In this document: one piece after another, positions 23,799-35,900 of the stretch
How the letters are laid out: every line of letters begins with the position of its first letter
Numbering within the stretch: the first letter of the stretch is position 1
Source: Coniferiporia sulphurascens
Taxonomy: Eukaryota; Basidiomycota; Agaricomycetes; Hymenochaetales; Hymenochaetaceae
Length of the DNA: 64,000 bases
Reading direction: 5' to 3'
Assembly: GCA_002794785.1 (NCBI GenBank)
Contig: NBBA01000008.1
Location: 620,001 to 684,000 of the forward strand
Notes under the pieces: generated by a model
The model's database searches: none
Told to the model about the DNA's origin: nothing
The model's input: the letters and a program-made list of their open reading frames with translations, nothing else
Made by a program: the position numbers and the translations under genes

Positions 23799-24289
23799 AT
23801 GGTGTACATCGCATCGTGGCAGGAGTATCAGGAGGCGGCTGAGGCGCTGTACGCGGGTGCGCCGAACAAGGTGCGTGCGTATGTGCTGTAAGCGGGCCTG
23901 TGCGACTGAGTGGTATGGGCAGACGCGTTACTGCGTGCGGTGGAACGGCAAGGAGGGCAAATTGGTGTTGAAGATCACGGATGACACGACGGTGCGTGTG
24001 GTGATACTGATAGGGGGGGGGGTTGCAATTGTATGCGGGTGTATGCTAATAAAGAGGGGTGGAACAGTGCCTGAAGTACAAGACGCATTCGTCTATCTAC
24101 CTGAACCGGTTCGAGGCGCTGAATCTGACGCTGATGCAGAAGATGCAAAATGTGGTGGGGAGGGTAGGAGGCGGGGACGCTGGAGGAGGAGAGGGGGAGG
24201 GGCGCGCGGGAACGCCCGTGAGTGTGGGCGCGACTGGGACGGCAGGATCGGGGGTGGTGAAGAAAAAGAAGGGGAAGAAGAAGAAATGA
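23799..24289 (+). CDS. SRP9: Signal recognition particle 9 kDa protein (SRP9)
   Basis: Small RNA-binding subunit which, with SRP14, forms the Alu domain of the signal recognition particle and slows elongation during ER targeting. Three exons: 23799-23870, 23923-23991, 24068-24289; 120 residues. The start MVYIASWQEYQEAAEALYAG, then RYCVRWNGKEGKLVLKITDD and CLKYKTHSSIYLNRFEALNL, matches the SRP9 family in order and spacing. After the about 85-residue core there is a Gly/Glu-rich stretch and a lysine-rich end (VVKKKKGKKKK) that may add RNA affinity; it makes the protein longer than the animal protein of about 86 residues. It lies 258 bp upstream of the BTB gene on the same strand. Confidence 0.88.
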
Positions 24290-24547
24290 GCGGGATTACG
24301 TTTGTGTATACGGGGTTACATAAGGATATTTAAATAGGTCTCGGCCTGGAGTAGAGCGCGCCCTCGAACGTCACTTGCTATGTATACGGCGTTCCAGACC
24401 TGGTGCTTCTCGATCTGTTGCTCAAATGCCTGCCAGGTCTGCATTGGACACTCTTGCCCCTGCTCCACCAGCTAGTCCTACCCAGTCCTGCCCGCCAGTA
24501 TTAATCCCGCCCCCGCGCACGCCGACGTCATTTGTTACGCGCCGCCG

Positions 24548-26583
24548 ATGCGGACAGTCGACTCAGACGGTGACGTGAGCCTGTCGATGGCCACCACCAA
24601 CAATAATACCAGTGGCCATCACGGCCTAGGCGCTCCCCGCGCGAAACGGGGTCCTTCCGCCCTCGACTCTCCATCTGACGGTGCAGTCATCGTCCCAGCT
24701 TCTATACTCCGCAGACCTTATAAGCGGCCGAAGCTCGACGAACCCATGCACGACATTGACGACAGCGACGACGTCAGCGTCAGCGCCAGCCTACTCATCA
24801 CTACCCGCCGCAGCCCCCGCACACGCATCCCCGACGCCGACTCCGACACCATGCATCTCTCCTTCCCACGCGCCCTCCCTCCGTCTCCGGGAAAGACCGC
24901 TCCCTCGCCGCCTTCCATATCTCCCAACCGCTCCCCCTTTTCCCCGCAGCCCCCCTCCCTCGCACCCGGCCCTACCTCCCACTCCATCTGGTTCGAGGAC
25001 GGCGACATCGTCCTCGGCGTACACGACGTTGTCTTCCGTGTCCACGCCGTACGCCTCGTTGCCGCAGCGGGCGCCTTTGCCAACCTCCTCTCTGGCCCGT
25101 GTCCACTCCCCGGTGATCGCGACGGCAGCGCACGAGCCGCGGAAGAAGTCGCCCGTAAAGCCCGCGAGGCTTCGGGCGTGGCCGGGAGCGGCGCAGAGTA
25201 CGTCGACGGCTGTCCCTTCGTCTCTCTCGAGGGCGACACCCCACGTGACTGGGTCGTTGCACTCGAGGCAATATACGATTTTTTGTAAGCACCCCCTCTT
25301 CGAGTCTGTTCATGTGCTTGAGGGTTCTTGGATTCAAGGCTCTTTTCCTTTTTTCCTTTACTTTGAACAGAACTTTCCAGGTTCGCCCGGTTATTTTTGA
25401 CACGTTGGCGGGCGCACTGCGCATATCAACGAAATACGATGTCCGCTTCTTGCGCGAATGGGCCATAGCCCAGATGCGCACGACGTGGCCGATGAACCTA
25501 GACCAGATGGCCCCGATGGCGTTGCCGCATGCAGCAGGTACGTTTTAGCGCCTCCTTTCCTAGTCCTCCCGAATCTTCCCTCTTCCCCTCCTCCCCCCCT
25601 GTACCCCTATATGCTCTATTATCACCGCTATGACGGGGCTCTAGAAACCTAATTGTGCTCTATCCTTTTGATCAGATGCAATCACCCTTGCGCGATTGTG
25701 TAATGTGCCCGAAATCCTACCCGCTGCCTTCTATGCGCTATCCGTGCAAAAGTGGCGCACCGGTGCGGACGGTGGGCGGGCGCATGCGGTGCTTTCTCCG
25801 GCAGACCTCCGTCGCCTCGTCGCGGGGCGTGAGGCGCTACAGGACGTACTCGTCGAGATTGTGGCGGCACCGCTTACGCTCAGTCCGAGCATGAGCGTCA
25901 CTCCCGGAAGCGACTGCGACATAACATCGATGCCGGGGGTAATGGCTAAGGTCGAAAATTACTGGTCTTCCAAAGCCGCTAGATTCTCACTCCTCAACAC
26001 GACTTATCCGCCCTCCCCCGCCCCGTCGCCCTCTCCACAGTCACCGACCATATCCCCGGCGCGTGCGCAAGCACCAGCGTCGACGATTTTGCCGTCGGGC
26101 ATACCGCCCCCGCCACCGGTGGCAACGCCGCCGCCTGTACCTCCGTGTTTCGAGTTCTGTCCAGCGTACGGCCCTGGAGCCGCACCGTGCCGTGTTGTAC
26201 TCGACATCGTATGGCGTCGTGCGCTCGCACCGGACCCGCGCCGCGCATGGGGCACATGGCTCATCCGTGAGCTGTATCGCATGGCGACGCTTCCGCGCGG
26301 GTCACTTGCGCTGCACGGCTCGGATGGAGGGACAAACGGATACGGATCGGGTACGGTGTGTGGGCCGCCTGGATCCGTGTACGAATATGATAGAGCCTGG
26401 GGCGGAGGTGGAGGATGGCCGCCAGGTGAGGGAGGCGGTGGGGAAAGTGCGAACGGGCCGGGAGGGGGCGGTGTGTGGGAAGGTCCTGGCGTATGTGTGC
26501 GCTGCTCTGAGGAGAATCGCAGGCTTGCGCTGTGGCGGCTTGATTGGCTTTGCGTCGCGATTCCGGGGATGTTTATGCTTTAG
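24548..26583 (+). CDS. BTB/POZ domain protein, nuclear-type N-terminus
   Basis: 603 residues in three exons: 24548-25284, 25371-25537, 25676-26583. Residues 1 to about 145 are low-complexity, Ser/Pro-rich with basic clusters (RRPYKRPKL). A BTB fold then begins (SIWFEDGDIVLGVHDVVFRV), with an Ala/Arg-rich insertion before FVSLEGDTPRDWVVALEAIY, followed by the FDTLAGALRISTKYDV and FLREWAIAQM helices typical of Agaricomycete BTB proteins. The C-terminal half includes WRTGADGGRAHAVLSPADLR, a Pro-rich loop and a Gly-rich loop (GGGGWPPGEGGGG) before the final Cys/Arg-containing helix. Function is not known; such proteins are often adaptors or are only named BTB-domain proteins. The first ATG in frame was taken as start; an internal ATG 39 nt downstream is possible. 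Confidence 0.82.
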
Positions 26584-26602
26584 GGCTGGTTGTGCGGTGG
26601 AC

Positions 26603-26648
26603 CGGGCTTCGGGCTTCGGGCTTCGGGCTTCGGGCTTCGGGCTTGGGG
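26603..26648 (+). repeat. GGGCTTC heptamer microsatellite
   Basis: About six copies of the 7-base unit GGGCTTC begin 20 bp after the BTB stop codon. The 7-base period means copy-number change would shift any overlapping frame. Confidence 0.9.
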
Positions 26649-28560
26649 TATGCGGCCGCACTCGTGCGCGGTGATGGGAGTGGGCGTTCTGCGGACTGCA
26701 GTGTGATGATGTCAGACTGGTCGGAGAAATGGTTGAAGACGCTGACCCCGACGCCTTCTCCCCGGTCGCTTGTTGATGTTTCCGGTTCTGTTTTGCGGCG
26801 CGACTTGGCGCGGAGCGGGCTGTGCTTGCCCAGAGTCACGTAGACACGCTTGCGTAGGCTGCTGCGGGTGCCCACGCTGCCTCTGGTTGCCACTCGCTTT
26901 TCCGCTAGCACACCACGCCCCACGCCATTTTCTTGTCCCGTTATGTCTCGTTTGAGTCTTGGAATCGCTGAACTGCTCGGGCTCGGGTAATTGGACTTGG
27001 ATGTCTACCCCACCCCTTCCCTTTCCCTCGTCTCCCCAGTCCTACTTGGTCTTCCGCCTCCATTATACATCCCTTCCGGTCTCGTTTTGTTTGGGTCTTG
27101 GTTCACTTATGTGTCTGAATTCCGAACTCCGGCTTGCTGGCTTTCCCGCGTTCCCTCCTCCAGACGATCGGAATCGGAATTGCCGATTTCTCCCTTGTGC
27201 TCTGTGTTCTATACGAGTGAGGCCTTCTACCTCCCCCCCCCTCCTCTTCCCCCTTTTTTTTTTGTTCAGCGCAGTTTTAAACTTTGTTGCTTTCCCCCTG
27301 ATAGCTCTTTCCGTGTGCAGTTTGACATGTTCTTCGTTTCTGCAACTGTGTGTGCCGTCACAGCCCAGCCATAGTCTCCCCACCCGAGTGCGAAGTGCGA
27401 ATGAGTCGCTTTATTCGCGCCCGATGTCAATAGCTATTGACGCGATCTAGAAATAAATTTGGGGGACAGCACTACTGTATTGCTACAATTGTCTCGCCAG
27501 TACGCGTTTGCCCTCTCCCCCCTTCCTTCTCGTCTTACCAGATTTCTATTTGTTTCCACCAGATGCCCAGACGCACCACTTCTCCGAGCTTAAACTCGCC
27601 CGTCATTCGCCGCACTCGCATTCACATCCGCATCCGCATCTCCCCTCCCGCCCTATTGCTTTCCTCATCTCACGCATGCATATACTACCTGCTGTCGCTA
27701 TCTTTCATCGTGTTCGTCTTTCTGCACATGCGCCACCGTTATCGTCACCGCTACCGCCGCCCTGAATCGAGCTCCTCCACAGCGATTTCTCACTCGTCGT
27801 AACTCTCCGATCGTCTTAAACATCCTTTTCCTGTTTGTTTTTTTCCCGTCTATTCTCTTTTTTCCTTGGGTTTTCCCTCCGTCCTCCTCCCTCCTCTCTC
27901 GTGTCTCCCTCCGGATTTTTTCTTCGATTACATACAGTTCTTATAGGTGTACAGTTCAATGTCTTGCTTCCGGCTGTTTTACGTCGGCGGGACGATTGCC
28001 TGTACTGTATGCCTGTACGCTCCGGGCTCCTTTTTTTCTTCTTTTACTGTATATCGGTTTGCGGTCTAGGTCCTAGTTCTGTGTCAGCGAGTGATCGTTT
28101 TGCGATTATTTGTTTTCGGTTTCCTTCCCCACCCTCGGTCTCTCTGCTCATCCTCCGTTAAGCATTATGGATTACACGCTTCCCTCTCCGGAATCCGGAT
28201 CTGGAGGCGCTTTGGATGATTTTTCCTCATTTCCGATGTTGCCTCTCTCCATAACCCCCCTTTTTATGTCGGTTATCATTACTGGTTTTTACTCTCTTAT
28301 CCCCCGGTGTTGGTGTTAGTGTTAGTGTCGGAGTCAGTGTCGCTCGCTATGCATATAAATCGCTATGGCACAGATAGACCGGGGGGGGGCTTGTAAATGT
28401 ATACGTACGGACATATCTATATTTAACAGTGTTTGTTCGAGTTATGGGGGGAAGGGGGGGGCAACTTCTGACCAGTGGTCCCGACTTCCTAAACCTCTTT
28501 GAGTTCGGCTCGGTGAGTCTGTTTGGTTTTGGTCAATAGGACGGTATGGGGTGTGCGTGA

Positions 28561-28622
28561 GTTCTGTCTTTTCCTCCCTTTTTTTTTCTTTTTTCTTCTT
28601 TTTTCTTTTTCTTTTTCTTTCT
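28561..28622 (+). repeat. Polypyrimidine tract
   Basis: About 60 bases almost purely C/T (TTTTC units) in non-coding DNA, with a purine counterpart at 28735-28768. Confidence 0.85.
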
Positions 28623-30274
28623 GTCGGTGCTAGTCACTGGCTGCTGGACCTCAGTTTTTGGCGACCCGACGATCTGTCGATCTTACAGTACTAGTGTACT
28701 GTACATGATGTATCTGCACCTTGAATGGCCCGGGAGAAAGAAAAGAAAAGAAAAGAGAAAAGAAAAGAACTTGAGTAACTTGCCAGTGGCGCTTAGCCTG
28801 AGCGGCGTACTCGCGTACTGGAAGAAAAGTCCCTTTGGATAAATGATGAATGATAACTTCGAGTTGAAAAAAAAATGAGTACTACGTAACTTGTGTTAGT
28901 TTTGTGTCTTGTGCAAAGAACTCAGCCCGGGTCGATAGGGCTGAGGTGCGCGGATGCCTCGGGCACTACTATGTATGCGCCCCGACTGTGTATAGTTTTA
29001 CTTACGACTACTAGAGAGAGAGAAGAAGGTCTACGCGAGCTGAGGTAATTAATTGTCCATTGACTCCATTCCGTTCACAAGTTTGCATGTAAAATGTATT
29101 ACAGTAGTATTGATACAGTATTTTTATGCCAGATCGTGATACTTACTATTCAGTACTCGGACTCGAGCAGCGCAACAATGATGAAATAAAGTTGCCTTTT
29201 TTGTTAGACCTTGAACTCAGGCTTGAAAACCATGAATTGATGTGTGGGTCGCCCATAATAGAAAGGCGGACAAAGATATAAAGCGCAGGACTGGAAGGTT
29301 CTCACGGGAGGGAGGGCAGCACTTCGCAATCGCGTATGCAAGCGTGACATGATACAGTATTGTAGCTTTTTTTGGGTGCCTATGCTGTAGAAAGGGGAGC
29401 CAATGAAAATCCTCGTAATACTCAGGAGTGTGTCACGGTCACAGTATCGGACCCTGGGAGTGAGTGGAGACTCGGAGGTCGGTCACGGATATATAAAACA
29501 GCCGATCACGGAAAACATAGCTGATCCGGCGATCCCTGAAAGGGATTACAGTAGTAACTTTAAAAAATAAAATAAAATAAAAATTCACCCGGGATTAGAA
29601 TTAGTTGATGGCGGTGGACTTGTTGAATGGACGATTTGATTGTTGATGTTGATAGTTGGATGGTTGGTTCTTTTTAAGAACCTTTTAAATTGGAAGGGGT
29701 TGTGCGGATTAGAAATTGTGTTTATGCGTAAGGTCGGAATATTAATGGAGCGACCGGGTCAGGAGATACTGTAGACGTCGGAGAGAAGCCAGCGTGTGAG
29801 AATTTTTAAGAGTACTAGTACCAGTATGGGGTTTCTTCAAGGCAGCGGGCGATAATGACATATGGCATTAATTGATCGCGTGTACCTGACCATACCGTAG
29901 GCGCTATTCACGAGACTTGGCGTTCTTGCTGAGCGGTTGAGCGACTAAACTGTATACTTCTGCAAATTGATACTTGTTGATTGGTACTTATTGCGCGATA
30001 ATTTCATGGTTTGTGGTGATCCATAACCTAGAGACAATACAACGTAATGGCGGCACGATTTTCCGAAAATTTATAGGGAAAATTTTATCGGCCAGGCTCC
30101 CCCTGTCTGGACTCGGAACCGGTTCGGGTGTTTTTTTTCCTCTTCTCGGTGCTGGAGTAAGATGGAGTATTTCGGTGGAGCGCGGGACAACTCTGAACGG
30201 GACTGAACGGTGGATGTGAAATTTGGGATTTGCGGATCGTGATCGGCAGGGACGCGAGGCCGGAAGCCGGCGGT

Positions 30275-30330
30275 GAGTCGGGAGTCGGGAGTCGGGGTCG
30301 GGAGTCGTAGTCGGCGTCTGAGTCGGGGTC
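30275..30330 (+). repeat. GGGAGTC-type repeat
   Basis: Imperfect repeats of GGGAGTC/GGGGTC about 500 bp upstream of the peptide transporter start. Related GAGTC/AGTCGG units continue to about 30390. Confidence 0.8.
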
Positions 30331-30836
30331 GAGGTCGTAGTTGCAGTCGTATTCGTGGACGGAGTCAGAGTCAGAGTCTCGCGTAGACTCGTGTAGGGGG
30401 GAAGAGGGCAAGTTCAGCCTTCTTCGGGTACTCTCGTACGCCAAGTCGGGACCGGGGACGCGTTGTTACGCCAAGTAGGCGCATGGTTCCTGAGCATATG
30501 CAACGCTGGGGGAGCACGCGCGCCGGGGGTCCCGTGCATCGGAGTCGCGGAGTCTGTAATTGGACCGGGTATTGTATGTCGAGAACCTTATTAGGCGAAA
30601 TCAGGAAATAGTCGAGCTCGGACCACGGCGGCGACTGCCTTATCAGCCCCTAGACTCCTGTTTTCTCTCTTTTTGCGGCGAGTTCCGGCTACGGACGGTC
30701 GGCTAAGTGATGCTCGTATGGCGCATGTTGCGACCCGGTGGATGCGAGTGAGGGCCCCGGCTCCTATAAACAATACGAACGCAGAAGCAGCACCCCCCGC
30801 GCCTTCAGCCAATCGCTCCCCCTCCCCCCCTCTTCG

Positions 30837-32933
30837 ATGGCCTCCCTCCAGACGGACGACGCTATCCTCGCGGGTCTCGCTGAGGCAGAGCACGACAAGT
30901 ACCTCGACGAGAAGAAGCTTGCTCACTCCGCTCACTCCGGCGCAGACTCCCTCGTCGACGACTCCCTCGAGCTCCCTTCAGACCAAGACCGCGACACACT
31001 CCGCCACGTTTCCGATAGAGTCCCCTGGACTGCATATCTCATCGCCTTTGTCGAGCTTGCGGAGCGCTTTTCGTACTATGGCGCCGTCGTCGTATTCACC
31101 AACTTCATTCAGCAGCCCCTGCCCCCTGGCTCCCGTACCGGCGCGGGTGGCACTAATGGCCAGAGTACGTCTCCCCCCCTTCCCTCCCTTTTTCCATCTA
31201 CTCAAAGATACGTACTATAGGTGGAGCCCTTGGTATGGGCCAACGTGCCTCCACAGGTCTCACTACCTTCAACTCCTTCTGGGTCTACGTCACCCCTCTC
31301 TTCGGCGCCTACATTGCTGATACTTACTGGGGCCGCTACAAGACCATATGCTACTCCGTCGCCGTCGCCATCGTCGGCCACATTCTCCTCGTCGTCTCCG
31401 CCGTCCCCACAGTCATCACTAACCCTCACGGCGGCATCGCCTGCTTCTGCATCGCTATAGTCATCATGGGCATCGGCACTGGCGGCTTCAAAAGTAACAT
31501 ATCTCCGCTAATCGCTGAGCAGTACAAAGGAAAGACTCGTGTCGAGACGCTCAAGAGCGGCGAGCGTGTCATCGTCGACCCCACCATGACCATTTCGCGC
31601 ATTTACATGGTGAGTGGTGCAATTCTCCCCATTTCTTAAGGTATCGCGTGCTCAGTTTCGTTTTGAATGCACATTCTTCCCCGCCATCAATCACTATCAT
31701 CAGTACTTCTATTTGTTCATCAATATTGGTGCTCTCGTGGGCCAAATCGGGATGACCTACTCCGAAAAGGTAAGCATCAATGATGATTTGGAGTATGGGC
31801 TGTGTATTTAAAAGACACGTGATCATTTTCCCAGTACGTCGGCTACTGGCTCGCCTACCTGCTCCCAACACTCGTCTTCCTCCTTGCACCAATTGTACTA
31901 TGGATCGGGAACAACCGCTATACCACCTCACCGCCCGGGGGCTCCGTGCTCCCGAGCTCGCTGCGCATCTTGCGCCATGCCGCCCGCGGCCGCTTGAGTT
32001 GGAATCTGCGTGCTTCCTGGCGGAATATCAAAGCGGATGACTTTTGGGAGAGTGCTAAGCCGAGCCGCATCGAGAGTGACCTTGCGTCTGAGGGCGGTGG
32101 TAAGCCTGCGTGGATGACTTGGGATGACAAGTGGGTCGATGAGGTGCGGCGCGGGTTCAAGGCATGCGTCGTGTTTGTGTTTTATCCCATCTACTGTGAG
32201 TTACAGTGTCCCTCTCTTTTCTTATGGCATTGCGGATTGCTGACGCTCTTCCCGCTTAGGGCTCACGTATAACCAAATCAACAACAATCTGACGTCGCAG
32301 GCAGCGACCGTGTCAACGCACGGCGTTCCAAACGACGTCCTCTCTAACCTCGACCCTTTTGCACTCATCATCCTCATCCCCATCTGTGACTTGTTCATCT
32401 ACCCCGCGCTCGCGCGCGCTGGGTATAGATTTACGCCGCTCAAGAAGATCACACTGGGCTTCTTCACAGGTTCTGCAGCGATGGTATGGGCGGCAGTTCT
32501 CCAGCACTACATCTACAAAACGAGTCCTTGCGGTTATGCAGCAGGGACATGCGAAGATGCACAAGGGAATGCCTTAGTGTCCCCCTTGAACGTCTGGATC
32601 CAGACAGGGAGTTACGTCTTAATCGCGCTGTCGGAGATCCTCGCGTCGATCACGGGTCTGGAATACGCGTTCACGAAGGCGCCGAAGAATATGCGGTCGC
32701 TGGTTATGGCTGTGTTCCTGTTTATGAGTGCGATTGCGAGCGCACTGGGTGAGGCGTTTGTGTCGCTCTCGTCGGACCCGTTGTTGGTGTGGAATTATGG
32801 TGCTATGGGGGTCCTTGCGTTCATTGCGGGTGTGGCGTTCTGGTTCTCGTTTAGGCATCTTGATAAGGATGAGGATAACTTGAATGAGCTGCAGGAGGGG
32901 AAGATGGAGGTGAAAAAGGGTGGAGAGTCCTGA
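30837..32933 (+). CDS. PTR2: PTR2-type proton-coupled oligopeptide transporter
   Basis: Plasma-membrane importer of di- and tripeptides driven by protons (POT/PTR family), 605 residues. Exons: 30837-31164, 31221-31609, 31704-31769, 31835-32195, 32260-32933. The ExxER motif is present in VELAERFSYYG, the DTYWGRYKTI loop follows, and the family signature FYLFINIGAL spans exon 3. About 12 hydrophobic helices can be read, with a hydrophilic loop between helices 6 and 7. ATG at 30837 (MASLQTDDAILAGL) was chosen; an in-frame ATG at 30738 would add 33 residues. The C-terminus is charged and cytosolic (DKDEDNLNELQEGK). The symbol reflects family, not proven orthology. Confidence 0.93.
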
Positions 32934-35900
32934 ACCTGAGCCCTGATACGAGGGTTTTTTTCTCTCTTTTCGTTCACTACTCTACTCCATCTCCGTGTAC
33001 TGTACATGTGCGACTATACAGTATGTATCTTCGTCCTGGCTCTCCTAGTTACTGTCTTGCTTTACCTCGTTATCAACATGCACACATAGCATGATGCGAT
33101 ACAGAACGACAATTTGGACTCTTGACGATCCGCATGCGCAGTGCATTCACAATAGGACCCTGGCTCCCTAAGTAATCCACTAGGCCCATGGGCTATGGCG
33201 CGTCAGCGAGTCTTTTCCCTCAAGTTTTTTTTCCCTTCCTTCTTGTCTTGGCCCTTCATTCTCCCCTTTTTGGGGAGGAATTTACTTTGTAAGGAATCGT
33301 GGATTCGGCAGGTGGATACTGTACTGTGCCTCTACATACTAGTATGGGTGTACGTGGGTATGCGTGGGTGCGCGGGGAGCAGAGAGTGGAGGGTGGGGAG
33401 TGATCGTGGAGGATGGAGAATGGAAAGTGGAGAATGGAAAGTGGAGAGCGGACTCGGACCGATCCGGTTTCTGTCACGGTGGATGTTGGGGAAGTGTAAC
33501 GTAATTTCCTCTGATATTGTGGCATTGCGATGCGATGGAGACGTGATGAATTGTGTTCCCCCCCCTTTTCCCCTCCACTAACCTGAACCGTATGATGTAT
33601 TTTTTGGCTAGGGATTGAGCATTGGGGCAAGTCGGCATACAATAAGCTAGTAACACACGGTAACTGGTACCTAGCCTATTGATCCGAGTCGATAATGGGT
33701 TCACGACCGAATATGTGTCGTAAGACCTTATCCTGGGAATAAACTTGTATACTCCGTGGAGTAGTAAAGCAGTATTTAACACTTGTCCCAGCGGAGTAAG
33801 ATAGAGATGAAAGTTTTGAATCCATGATCCATGACAGTGTGCAAAGTTGGATACCACCGGCCCGAGTGCAGCCCGAGACTTTAGAAAAACGCGCGACCTC
33901 GCGAAATACGGTTGAAACGATTGGCGATAGCAACACAGACATTCGCATCCGAGTCCAAAGCCCCAAAGTCTAAATCTGAAATCCGAGTCCTGACTCCCGC
34001 GGGAAAAGAGCAACAATGTCCGATGTCCAGTTGGTAAGTAAGCATGAGTACTTACATATGCGCCTGACGCGTACACCGAGGATAGGATGGGATGTGCCAG
34101 TATATATACGCGTACATACGCGATACAGTTCGACGTACAGACGGGGGCGGGTCACCTTAGTAAGTCTGTCTAGCTTTAGCTCCAAGTCCGAGTATCGTTT
34201 GGACCCTACACTAGCCAGCGAACTGTTATCACGCTATTGTGTACGTGTCTGCGTTGCACCGACTCGGATGAGCGCAGTCCCCAACTGAAGTCAGCCCGGC
34301 GAACCAGCCCCCCGGGAGCCGCAATAGTTCATGGAGTCCGAGTCCGAAGTCCCTGCGCCGTTTTGCTGTTTTGCTTGCTTGCTTCCCGGAGTGCGGTAGC
34401 ATGCCTGGGGGTGAGGTGGGGTGGGAGGCGCTGTGAGTCGTGAAATGCATAACTCGTGAAATGTATGAGCCGTGGGTCTCAAGTCGAGAGAGGGGGGGGA
34501 AGATAGATGTAAATATGACACGGACGAGCCTATCCTCCTTTTAAAATTTCCGGAAGGCGATCCCTTGGCCCTTGATTTGCGCCTGTCATTCTGTATCGTA
34601 AAAGTCCATCTGATGATCGCTGCTATCGAGTGCCCGAAGAGTACCGGGATAGGGTGGGGCAGGCCAAGACTTCCGCGCTTCCGGGGGGATAAGAAGCATG
34701 TAGCTGCATGTTTGGCTTGTGCATGAAGTCATAAAATACACCTAACCATCTAGAGGCATGTCTCTGACCCCTTCCCTCTTTTAACTGCGTACCGGGAGAT
34801 TGGTTTTTCATAGGAGCGTGAAGTAGGGTGAGGCTAGCAGACAAACCGGAGGGAAAATGCCTCCCTGTTCAAGATGTCCTTGGCTTCGCGTGACTTGTAA
34901 TATAGGCATACAGCGGAGGTGGACGCAAATCCTAAGGGTTCAAGGGGGCCCTACACTCTTAGTTTTGTGCACTCTTTCAGAGCCTTCTTTTATCCCTGGC
35001 GGTTGGGGTTGCATAGCAATACGCCTTGAAAATATCCCTTCTATGAGTTTCAGGACGATGTGTTCATTGGACTGGGATCCTGGACGGAGACATCGGCAGG
35101 ACCTGGGAAGGGGGCAGCCCGTGAGTGCCAATGTACTGTAGTTAGGGAGCTAATATTTGAGAAGAGAATACCTCTGCTCCGGCAGGGATGATCTCGTCGG
35201 CGGTCTTCTTCAGATGGCCCGCGTTCTGTACAATGAGGACGACGTGGAAGCCTTCCTCGGCGATTACTTTGCTGTTTATAATGAGTTAGATTAATATGCC
35301 ACTGAGCTGTAGCGTAGCTAAGGATATGAACGTACGGGACTGCAGCACCGGTATCTAAGTGGGAGCAGCCGGGCGAGCTGGTCCGCCGCTATATATCAAT
35401 CGACCAAGTGTCGTGAGAGGCGACGGAACGTCGAATGGCCCGGGGGACAAGGTACAAATCGGGGGAGAGCTATCCACATGCGACTCACAATGTATATCAG
35501 ATCTACTTCCCTAGTAAGTCAACGATGAACGATGAAAAGAGCAAAATGGAATACACACAAATTACGAATAGAATACCTTCCAAGAAATTCCGCTCCACCC
35601 GACTGCGGGAAGAACATCCGAGTCTGACAATTAACCTACTCACTTTGTTACAACCGTTGCGGATGGTCGGTGTATACTCCCGTAAACCATCATTTTCTCC
35701 TTAGCGAAACTTGAGCACTGCATTTTTTACCTGAGGTCACCGGAGGCGGACAGTCGTTATTACTGTTTAAGCCTGGGAGTAATCAAATAGTCCCCCCCCC
35801 CTGCAAGTGCTTCTCGTCATGCATTTTCCCTAGTAAGTCCATACGCCGAGGGGCCTGGTGGTCGTCCGCCATAATGAATTTCTCAGTGGCCTTAGGGAGT

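Larger units (their letters stand above)
26584..30836. other. Gene-free region with low-complexity tracts
   Basis: No convincing gene over 4.2 kb. It is pyrimidine-rich from 27000 to 28640, with long T/C runs, then contains an AG-rich run (28735-28768), AATAAAATAAAA near 29560-29580 and a GGAGTC-type run (30275-30325). Open frames here are in biased sequence and show no known domain. It includes the 3' flank of the BTB gene and the promoter of the peptide transporter. Confidence 0.45.

Noticed and set aside
24718..25239. Minus-strand ORF opposite the BTB gene
   Set aside because: It is a shadow in GC-rich coding sequence; the plus strand carries the BTB motifs and phase-matched introns.
26959..28161. 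Series of open frames in the region after the BTB gene
   Set aside because: They lie in pyrimidine-rich low-complexity DNA, giving Pro/Ser/Leu-rich translations without family features.
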